DNA of 7,854 nt from Dehalococcoidales bacterium (GTDB lineage Bacteria > Chloroflexota > Dehalococcoidia > Dehalococcoidales > RBG-16-60-22), in NCBI GenBank assembly GCA_030628245.1, contig DAOVRI010000077.1, positions 1 through 7,854 of the forward strand. The letters run 5' to 3'. Position numbers and translations under genes: made by a program. Shown here one piece after another: positions 1 to 5,493 of the stretch. Under the pieces are notes generated by a model, which was given only the letters and a program-made list of their open reading frames with translations, was not told where the DNA came from and did not search any database. How positions within the stretch are numbered: position 1 is the stretch's first letter; each line of letters begins with the position of its first letter.

Positions 1-7
1 GATTGCG

Positions 8-23
8 TGAGGGCCTGCCCTCA
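8..23. repeat. Perfect 7-bp inverted repeat downstream of the membrane-protein gene
   Basis: TGAGGGC at 8-14 and GCCCTCA at 17-23 are perfect reverse complements separated by 2 nt, so the RNA could form a 6-bp GC-rich stem with a 4-nt loop. It lies 33 nt past the stop codon of the minus-strand gene that ends at 56. There is no T-run on either side, so it is not a standard intrinsic terminator. It could still act as a 3' end-stabilising hairpin. The window edge hides what lies beyond. Confidence 0.35.
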
Positions 24-55
24 GAAAGCGATACGGCTGGTCAGTTCCTAGAGGT

Positions 56-1090
56 TCAAACGGATTTCTGCGATGTCGTCGCTGCTTTCGCTATATTTAC
101 CAGCAGCTTGATTACCCTGACCACCAGGCTGATTCCCAGGCCTACCGCAATACATATCAGGACTACCGTGACGCCGATGTGCGTGGCCGCGGCGGCTACG
201 GTGTTGGGTATAACATCGAAGTCGAAAGGGAAAACGGTGACCAGCGTAATGACCGTGGCCAGTCCGAACCCGTCGATGATGATATGAATTGCCTGCCGGA
301 GTATATTCCTGTCCGAAATAATGAGAACGATATGGCCTATTATTGATATCACCAAAGTGGTCGTCAGAATCGGCAGCCACAGGGCGATTTCGCTGGTAAA
401 GAACGGATATCTCGTCCAGGTGACCACGTTGCCCACTGTGTCGGCGTTGTAGTAGGCCACGTATTCATGAAAGAAGTTGAAGAAGACCAGCAGGATGATG
501 CTCCAGGCGATGGCGAAGGCGGAAGCCGTAACCCTGCCCCCTCTCTTATTCTTAAAAAAATCGTCTACTTTTTTCTCGATTCGTTCGTCTAAATCGACGG
601 GGGTTGCGGGTGGTGCCTCTTCTTTCTTTTCGGGGGGTGCCGGGGGCTTTTGATAGTCGGGGATTGTTCCCGTGACCATTCTTTCGGCGATGTCGCCGGC
701 CCAGGGTATCTTGTAGCGTTCACCGTTGTAGGCCTTGACCATGAGGACTATCCATAAGACGAACCCGATGATGCCGATGATGCTGGAAAAGACCGTGCCG
801 ATGAAGGGTATCCAGCCGAGAATCATACCGGCGACGAACAGGGTGCCGAAAACGACGATGGATTGCGCGGCGTGATAGCGTATCCAGCTGTTTTTCTGCT
901 CCAGGATGAAGAAAATAAGGCCGGTTATCCACACGCCGATATAGCAGAGCAGTCCGGCGACATTCGGAGCCATGTTTACGCTGGTATCCTGGGGTACCGT
1001 CCGCTTCTCTTGCTCTAATTGTTCCCTGGCTTCCATTCTCACCTTTTCTTCTTCGTAGATTTTCTGTCTTTCTTCCGGTGATAGTTCCAT
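56..1090 (-). CDS. DUF4870-domain membrane protein with an additional C-terminal four-helix membrane domain
   Basis: A 344-aa integral membrane protein of unknown function. Residues 1-35 are charged and helical (MELSPEERQK...). Residues 41-140 match the DUF4870 (Tic20-like) pattern: a first helix at about 41-64, the Q-K-N-S-W-I-R-Y-H-A-A-Q-S motif at 65-77 after it, two more helices to about 120, and a YKIPWAGDIAE tail. A Pro/Glu/Lys-rich linker (148-165) and a short charged helix (166-185) lead into a second hydrophobic domain with helices near 189-208, 235-256, 272-288 and 301-327. The start at 1090 is preferred over an upstream in-frame ATG at 1243. It has a GGAGG site 8 nt upstream and a promoter just beyond, the upstream extension would run through that promoter, and MELSPEERQ is a natural start for this family. 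It is monocistronic here. DUF4870 has no assigned function, and I infer none. Confidence 0.85.
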   Translation of the reverse strand: MELSPEERQKIYEEEKVRMEAREQLEQEKRTVPQDTSVNMAPNVAGLLCYIGVWITGLIFFILEQKNSWIRYHAAQSIVVFGTLFVAGMILGWIPFIGTVFSSIIGIIGFVLWIVLMVKAYNGERYKIPWAGDIAERMVTGTIPDYQKPPAPPEKKEEAPPATPVDLDERIEKKVDDFFKNKRGGRVTASAFAIAWSIILLVFFNFFHEYVAYYNADTVGNVVTWTRYPFFTSEIALWLPILTTTLVISIIGHIVLIISDRNILRQAIHIIIDGFGLATVITLVTVFPFDFDVIPNTVAAAATHIGVTVVLICIAVGLGISLVVRVIKLLVNIAKAATTSQKSV

Positions 1091-1098
1091 GGTCGTAG

Positions 1099-1103
1099 CC
1101 TCC
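1099..1103 (-). promoter_or_regulatory. Shine-Dalgarno site that sets the start at 1090
   Basis: GGAGG on the minus strand, 8 nt before the ATG at 1090. It decides between this start and the longer reading frame that opens at 1243, for which no comparable site and no promoter were seen. Confidence 0.75.
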
Positions 1104-1133
1104 GTTACGGGACTATTCAGGTATTGTGGCATG

Positions 1134-1162
1134 ATTATACACCAAAGCGTGATGCCAGTAAA
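1134..1162 (-). promoter_or_regulatory. Sigma70-type promoter for the DUF4870 gene
   Basis: On the minus strand a perfect TATAAT lies at 1139-1134. It is preceded by a 17-nt spacer and TTTACT at 1162-1157, which matches four of six TTGACA positions. Predicted transcription would start near 1127, giving a leader of about 37 nt with the GGAGG site in it. Confidence 0.65.
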
Positions 1163-1191
1163 TATCCTCTTTGCAGGTGAATTATGTTTTG

Positions 1192-1375
1192 ACCTCACCC
1201 CTTCAGGGTGAACCTTCAGGCTGCGCCCCCTCTCGCTGCGCACTCCCCTTTTATGGGTGGGGATATCTTACGGGGTAAGCCGCTGATGCTGCGAGGGTGG
1301 CCAGCCTACGCTAAAGCTACGGCAGGCAAGCAGGGTGGGAAAAGATAACAGGAGAAGGGGGAAGGGGGGTGAGGT
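1192..1375. repeat. Candidate small interspersed repeat (MITE-like) with 10-bp inverted ends
   Basis: ACCTCACCCC at 1192-1201 is matched exactly by GGGGTGAGGT at 1366-1375. Similarity continues inward as TTC after two extra C/G bases. Between them are a tandem CCTTCAGG pair (near 1200-1220), several GC-rich stems and a motif GCCTACG...GGCAGGC at 1304-1327 with complementary GCCT/AGGC ends. There is no transposase and no clear target-site duplication. The style resembles non-autonomous repeats scattered between genes, but copies elsewhere in the genome cannot be checked from one window. Confidence 0.35.
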
Positions 1376-1406
1376 TAGAAAGGAGTAGATTAAAACGAAT
1401 CTGATT

Positions 1407-1438
1407 CTGGGACTCCTGATAATCAACAAGGTTCCCAG
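1407..1438 (-). terminator. Possible transcription terminator hairpin after the AOR gene
   Basis: On the minus strand CTGGGA pairs with TCCCAG (outer 6 bp). An inner CCT/AGG adds three pairs across a small internal loop, leaving an 11-nt loop. It begins 33 nt after the AOR stop codon. A short T-containing stretch (CGTTTTA) follows about 10 nt later, itself in the loop of a second small stem (AGATT/AATCT, 1387-1402). There is no clean U-tract directly after the stem, so the call is tentative. Confidence 0.4.
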
Positions 1439-1471
1439 TACCACAAGAAGCGCACCTAATAACTGAAAAAC

Positions 1472-3301
1472 TCAGTCCTCGAACTTTTTTTCTATGTCGG
1501 CAGGCGGCAGGCCGTCCTCGTCCCAGCCGCGCTCCCGGTAGTACAGCGAAAGAAGATTCTGGAAAGATTCCTTGTCGACTACTTTACCCGCATTGGGACC
1601 GGTAAGGGGAGGACTGGAATGCACTTTATAGGGGAGGCTATCGTCCTTGCGACTGACGCCCAGTCGGACGTTTATCAGTCGGGTCAGGTCGTAGACATCG
1701 TTGGAAAGCACCAGGAGTTGCTCCAATGTCAGCTCGTTTCCCGTGACATATTTATAAAAATTCTCGTAGCGTCTCTCGTTAAGGCCGAGCTCTATCCAGG
1801 GCAGGCGGCAGACGCCCAGCATATCGAACAGGGGGCGCAGCTTCTGGTGATATATCACCGTTTTTACCCTTTCATCGTCGGACCAGTTTTGCCCCTCCTC
1901 TATTTCTCGGGCGATGGTCCATGCCCGCGTGTGGTGGGCGCCGATGTCCGAGGTAGCGTAGGCCAGCGCCATGGAGCTGCCGGCACGGCTGTCGTAGGCC
2001 GACTGCTCGAGGCCTTTCACTTCGAGGATGAGCTTGTCCATTTCCGGCCATTTAGCGATAATGCGGCGCGGCCCGTCCGCAATGATGTCGCCGATACCCT
2101 CACGGTAGGCAATCATGCGTATCAGGTTCAGAATGGCGTCGTCGTCGCCCCAGGTAATGTCGTGTCCGTCGAGGTCGGCCAGGGATATGATTCCCTTCTC
2201 GTAGCCTTCGATGATGGCGCCGACGAGGTTGCCCGCGGAAATAGTGTCAAGCCCCAGCTCGTCGCAGAGCTGGTTCCCCGAGAGCACCGCCGCGAAGTCA
2301 TCAACGCCGAGGTTGGAGCCGAGCATGGCGCAGGACTCGTATTCCGGCCCCTCGACCACCGTACCGGCGTATTTGCCGTTCTTGACGAGACAGATGTTGC
2401 CGCAGCACATGGAGCAGGCAAAACAGGCGGTGTCGCCTATCTTGAAATCGTTGAGCATGGTCGCGCCGTTAATCTGGTCGTGCCTGGCAAAGACGGTGTC
2501 CCTGAAGTTATAGGTCGGCAGGATGCCCTTCTCGTTAGCGTAATCGATGACGTTCATCAGACCCTGCTGCTGCCACATTTTGAAATACTTGTGTTCCCGC
2601 AGGTAGTCATAGGCCTTGTTTGCCTCCGCTACCAGTCCATTGATATCGTGAACGGGCAGGTCCTCATGTCCCCGGACGATAATCGCCTTGAGATTCTTGG
2701 AGCCCATGATGGCCCCGAACCCCGTCCGGCCGGCATTGCGTCCCCAGTCGGCATTGACGCAGGCGAATTTTACTAAATTCTCTCCCGCCGGGCCGATAGT
2801 AGCGATGTGCGCTGTCTGGACATCCAGCTTTTCCCGGATAATTCCTTCGGCTTCCAGCGAGGTCTTTCCTTTCAGTTCCGGCATGGGAATAATTTCTGTC
2901 TCATGGTTATCGATGAAGAGGACGGAAAGCTCCGGTGTTTTACCCGTGATGGACAGGACATCGATTCCCGACTGCCTTAGCTCCACACCGAAGCCGCCGC
3001 CGATAGAAGAATCGCCGTAGAGTCCGGTGGCTGGCGATATGGCCACGAAGGAGTTTTTACCCGACGATGGCACGTAAACGCCGGTCAGGGGTCCGGGGGC
3101 AATGACCACGAGATTATTCTCGCCCAGAGGGTCTATTTTAAAGTTGCGTTTTCTGAGATTGTCCCAGACCAGCTTGGCGCCGAAGCCGCGCCCGCCGATA
3201 TACTTTTCCAGGAAAGCGTCCGATAGCTCACGGTACTCGGCGCTGCCCTTGGTGAGGTCTACGGTCAGGTGTTTCTTGAAATAACCGCTCTTGATGCTCA
3301 T
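1472..3301 (-). CDS. Tungsten-type aldehyde:ferredoxin oxidoreductase (AOR family) catalytic subunit
   Basis: A 609-aa protein, close to the 605 aa of Pyrococcus AOR. The family oxidises aldehydes to carboxylates, or runs related low-potential reactions, at a tungsto-bispterin centre next to one [4Fe-4S] cluster. Visible signatures are GGRGFGAK (36-43), IAPGPLTG (67-74), the glycine-rich GDSSIGGGFG (96-105), RTGFGAIMGSKNLKA (192-206), cluster ligands C293-x2-C296-x3-C300 with the fourth at C498, and pterin motifs DELGLD (347-352) and DMLGVC (493-498). GPEYE (318-322), HH (456-457) and a C-terminal YYRERGWD (587-594) complete the pattern. There is no signal peptide, so it is cytoplasmic. Its ATG overlaps the upstream ferredoxin stop codon (ATGA), so the two are probably translationally coupled and form one enzyme. 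Substrate is unknown; BamB-like benzoyl-CoA reductase subunits belong to the same family. Confidence 0.95.
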   Translation of the reverse strand: MSIKSGYFKKHLTVDLTKGSAEYRELSDAFLEKYIGGRGFGAKLVWDNLRKRNFKIDPLGENNLVVIAPGPLTGVYVPSSGKNSFVAISPATGLYGDSSIGGGFGVELRQSGIDVLSITGKTPELSVLFIDNHETEIIPMPELKGKTSLEAEGIIREKLDVQTAHIATIGPAGENLVKFACVNADWGRNAGRTGFGAIMGSKNLKAIIVRGHEDLPVHDINGLVAEANKAYDYLREHKYFKMWQQQGLMNVIDYANEKGILPTYNFRDTVFARHDQINGATMLNDFKIGDTACFACSMCCGNICLVKNGKYAGTVVEGPEYESCAMLGSNLGVDDFAAVLSGNQLCDELGLDTISAGNLVGAIIEGYEKGIISLADLDGHDITWGDDDAILNLIRMIAYREGIGDIIADGPRRIIAKWPEMDKLILEVKGLEQSAYDSRAGSSMALAYATSDIGAHHTRAWTIAREIEEGQNWSDDERVKTVIYHQKLRPLFDMLGVCRLPWIELGLNERRYENFYKYVTGNELTLEQLLVLSNDVYDLTRLINVRLGVSRKDDSLPYKVHSSPPLTGPNAGKVVDKESFQNLLSLYYRERGWDEDGLPPADIEKKFED

Positions 3302-3831
3302 AGCTCTTCCTTTCCTATCTCGGCGTAGCGGATGGTCTTCTTTTCACCCTTCTCGTAGAACTCTATTTCGCGCATCTGGGTATAGCTGAGCACGTTATTA
3401 AGTCGCTTGGTCTCGCCGAGGGCATGCTCCGGTATCAGCCTGAGGGCTCCCGTCGGGCAGTACTTCACGCATTCGGGGTCGCCGCCGCACATATCGCACT
3501 TGATGGGCAGGGCGCAGTCTTCATGGGCGTAGATAGCCCCGAAGGGGCATGCCTCCACGCATTTGAAACAGGAAATGCAGGTCTCTTTATCCAGAATTAC
3601 GATACCATCGACATGCCGTAGCGAATCGGTAGGGCATACCTGAGCGCAGGCCGGTACGCGGCACTGGCTGCAGACAACCGGCATCCTCATCACCGGGTGA
3701 GGGTACGTGTTAATCACTCTTATCGCCGCCTTCTTCGGGTTGTTCACCCCGAAGTGCTTGATGGCGCATACCAGCTCACATATCCTGCAATCGGAACACT
3801 GCTCGGGAATTACCGTTAGCTTTTTCGACAT
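3298..3831 (-). CDS. Four-cluster [4Fe-4S] ferredoxin, HycB/DmsB-like electron-transfer subunit of the AOR
   Basis: A 177-aa protein with sixteen cysteines in four groups: C12/15/18/22, C54/57/62/66, C85/88/91/95 and C112/115/121/125. This is the arrangement of HycB/NrfC/DmsB-type polyferredoxins that carry four [4Fe-4S] clusters as an electron wire. The third group (C-x2-C-x2-C-x3-CP) is the classic ferredoxin motif. The C-terminal 50 residues are basic and cysteine-free. No Tat or Sec signal is seen, so it should work in the cytoplasm. GGAGG lies 8 nt before the ATG. The gene is first in its operon and overlaps the AOR gene by 4 nt, which supports its being the dedicated electron-transfer partner, as AorA or BamC are for their AOR-family enzymes. 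The physiological acceptor is not visible. Confidence 0.93.
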   Translation of the reverse strand: MSKKLTVIPEQCSDCRICELVCAIKHFGVNNPKKAAIRVINTYPHPVMRMPVVCSQCRVPACAQVCPTDSLRHVDGIVILDKETCISCFKCVEACPFGAIYAHEDCALPIKCDMCGGDPECVKYCPTGALRLIPEHALGETKRLNNVLSYTQMREIEFYEKGEKKTIRYAEIGKEEL

Positions 3832-3861
3832 TCTCCGGCCCTCCTCAAGGCTCGCGGTATC

Positions 3862-3870
3862 ATTATAGCA
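3862..3870 (-). promoter_or_regulatory. Extended -10 promoter for the ferredoxin-AOR operon
   Basis: On the minus strand TG-C-TATAAT reads from 3870 to 3862: a perfect -10 hexamer with the extended TGn element. No good -35 is visible at 15-18 nt, which is tolerated by extended -10 promoters. The predicted start is near 3855, about 24 nt before the ferredoxin ATG, with the GGAGG site between. A second minus-strand TATAAT at 3937-3932 is a weaker alternative because its upstream hexamer is poor. Confidence 0.6.
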
Positions 3871-3914
3871 CGTTACATTCGTGTTTACTTCATCGGGCTC
3901 TGTTTGGTTTTTAG

Positions 3915-3943
3915 TTGACAGGACTTCTCACATTATATACATT
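3915..3943 (+). promoter_or_regulatory. Sigma70-type promoter for the FAD oxidase / HdrD-like operon
   Basis: A perfect TTGACA at 3915-3920 is followed by a 17-nt spacer and TACATT at 3938-3943 (four of six TATAAT positions). TATACA at 3936-3941 is an overlapping alternative. The predicted start is near 3950, about 27 nt before the ATG at 3977. The ribosome binding site AGGAG (3966-3970) sits 6 nt before that ATG. The promoter lies about 50 bp from the divergent ferredoxin-AOR promoter, so one regulator could control both. Confidence 0.65.
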
Positions 3944-3969
3944 CTAATAGGACACTGATTCCAATAGGA
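3944..3969 (+). repeat. Direct repeat CYAATAGGA around the predicted transcription start
   Basis: CTAATAGGA (3944-3952) and CCAATAGGA (3961-3969) differ at one position and are 17 bp apart start to start. The first straddles the predicted transcription start and the second includes the ribosome binding site. They could be operator half-sites or chance similarity around an AGGA motif. Confidence 0.3.
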
Positions 3970-3976
3970 GATAACA

Positions 3977-5443
3977 ATGGTTGAAGAAGCAAAGCTGGCG
4001 AAAATAGTAGGTGCTGGCAACACAAGCAGCCAGCCGGCGGTATTAGACGAGTACTCGTGCGACATGAGCTTCGTCAATCCAGTCAAACCGGCCTATATCG
4101 TCAAGCCGAGGAGCATGGCAGATGTGGAGAAGATTGTGAAACTGGCCAACGAGACGAATACTCCACTCGTGCCCGTAAGCTCGGGGCCTCCTCATTTTCG
4201 CGGTGATACGGTTCCCAGCATCGGCGGTGCCGTGATTGTCGATTTGAGCGGCATGAAGAAGATAATCAGGGTAGACCGGAAGAACCGGGTGGCCATGTGC
4301 GAGCCGGGGGTAACCTTCGGCGAACTGATACCCGCCGTGACCAGGGAAGGACTGCGACTCAACATGCCTTTGATGCCGCGCAAGACCAAGTCGGTCGTCG
4401 GGAGCATGCTGGAGCGAGAGCCGGTAATCATGCCCAAGTATCACTGGGATATCGCCGACCCTCTGGCCTGTGTTGAGATTATCTTCGGCACCGGTGATAT
4501 GTTCCGCACCGGGGCCGCCGCCGGACCGGGCACCATTGAAGAACAGTGGGCGGCTGGTGGTTCACAGAAAGAGGCCGCCGGGCCGGGACAGGTTTCTTTG
4601 TACCGGATTATCGGAGGGGCGCAGGGGACGATGGGCATCGTCACCTGGGCGTCGTTCCGGTGCGAGTTGCTCCCCAGCATGGAAAGGCCTTTCATGGTCG
4701 GTTCATCCGATATCGAAAGGCTTTTTGATTTTATTCACTGGATAATCAGGCTGCGACTGGTCAACGAATGCTTCGTGCTGAACGGTGCCAATCTGGCCAC
4801 GATGATGGCTAGGAAATGGCCCGGGGATTACCGGGATATCAAGGACGGCCTGCCCCCCTATATACTTCTCTATAATGTGGCCGGGTACGAATACCTGGCT
4901 GAAGAGAGAGTCGAATACCAGGTAAAGGACGTGAACGATGTCGCCCAGAGAGCAGGCATGGAGCCCGCCGGAGCCATCGGCAAAATATCCGCCATTGAAC
5001 TGCTCAAGGCGGCCAACCAGCCTTCCGCCGAGCCGTACTGGAAGCTTCGTGCTAAAGGCGGTTGCCAGGACATATTCTTCGTGACCATCTATGACAGGCT
5101 CCCCGGCCTGATTGCCGCCATGTGCGACCTGGCTGATGAAGCCGGTTATCCGGCCTCCGACATGGGTATCTACCTCCAACCGATAGTGCAGGGCACTAAC
5201 TGCCACGTCGAGTTCAACCTGTTCTACGACCCGGACAACCCGAGGGATGCCGAGAGGGTTAAGAAGCTGTCCGAAGATGCCGTTAAGAACCTGGAGTACC
5301 AGGGCGCTTTCTTCTCCCGGCCTTACGGCGAAAACGCCAACCAGGTGATTAATCGGGACGCGGCCACGGTCGATGCCCTGAAAAGGGTCAAATCGATATT
5401 CGACCCCAATAACATCATGAATCCCGGCAAGCTCTGCTTTTAA
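3977..5443 (+). CDS. FAD-linked oxidase / dehydrogenase (VAO/PCMH fold, GlcD-like)
   Basis: A 488-aa flavoprotein. Residues 37-230 form the FAD-binding domain: YIVKPRSMADV (40-50), a PP-loop at 63-76, GGAVIVDLSGMKKI (83-96), the EPGVTFGEL segment (109-117), GTGDMFRTG (171-179) and IIGGAQGTMGIVT (211-223). The C-terminal substrate domain ends in the hallmark FDPNNIMNPGKL (475-486). The family oxidises hydroxy acids, alcohols or aryl-alkyl groups at FAD. Two GlcD features are altered: the PP-loop reads VSSGPPHFRGD instead of a glycine run, and the metal-binding HxGDGxxH region reads VQGTNCH (404-410), keeping only the last His. This argues against an ordinary D-2-hydroxyacid dehydrogenase. No signal peptide is seen. 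It is followed 50 bp later by an HdrD-like Fe-S protein, its likely electron acceptor. Substrate unknown. Confidence 0.88.
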   Translation: MVEEAKLAKIVGAGNTSSQPAVLDEYSCDMSFVNPVKPAYIVKPRSMADVEKIVKLANETNTPLVPVSSGPPHFRGDTVPSIGGAVIVDLSGMKKIIRVDRKNRVAMCEPGVTFGELIPAVTREGLRLNMPLMPRKTKSVVGSMLEREPVIMPKYHWDIADPLACVEIIFGTGDMFRTGAAAGPGTIEEQWAAGGSQKEAAGPGQVSLYRIIGGAQGTMGIVTWASFRCELLPSMERPFMVGSSDIERLFDFIHWIIRLRLVNECFVLNGANLATMMARKWPGDYRDIKDGLPPYILLYNVAGYEYLAEERVEYQVKDVNDVAQRAGMEPAGAIGKISAIELLKAANQPSAEPYWKLRAKGGCQDIFFVTIYDRLPGLIAAMCDLADEAGYPASDMGIYLQPIVQGTNCHVEFNLFYDPDNPRDAERVKKLSEDAVKNLEYQGAFFSRPYGENANQVINRDAATVDALKRVKSIFDPNNIMNPGKLCF

Positions 5444-5493
5444 TCCCGACGGGTGATGTTGCTATTGATGGATAATTCTAAGGAGAGAATGAG

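Larger units (their letters stand above)
1091..1471. other. 381-bp gene-free region between two minus-strand genes
   Basis: No convincing coding region. From 1091 to 1162 it holds the ribosome binding site and promoter of the downstream membrane-protein gene. From about 1190 to 1380 it is GC-rich with several small hairpins: 1195-1211 (6-bp stem), 1249-1262 (TCCCC/GGGGA arms flanking the 1240s-1260s) and 1267-1279 (CTTAC/GTAAG). This stretch is bounded by inverted repeats. From 1387 to 1438 it holds hairpins that follow the AOR gene. The composition suggests a degenerate non-coding repeat, not decayed coding sequence. Confidence 0.6.

Noticed and set aside
1091..1243. Fifty-one-residue N-terminal extension of the DUF4870 protein
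   Set aside because: The frame is open, but the extension crosses a good promoter and the GGAGG site, is not membrane- or signal-like, and the downstream ATG gives the natural family start.
1267..1279. CTTAC/GTAAG hairpin as a terminator or riboswitch
   Set aside because: A 5-bp stem with a 3-nt loop and no T-run; too small to call beyond being part of the repeat-like region.
1619..2776. Long (385-codon) open frame on the plus strand inside the AOR gene
   Set aside because: It is fully antisense to an AOR gene with all family motifs. The protein shows no recognisable domain, and the open frame follows from the codon bias of the real gene.
3932..3937. Second minus-strand TATAAT as the main AOR-operon promoter
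   Set aside because: The hexamer at the -35 spacing is AATCAG and there is no TGn extension. The site at 3862-3870 is closer to the gene and stronger.
4703..5206. 167-codon minus-strand frame opposite the FAD oxidase
   Set aside because: Shadow of a clear coding sequence; low-complexity composition and no motif.
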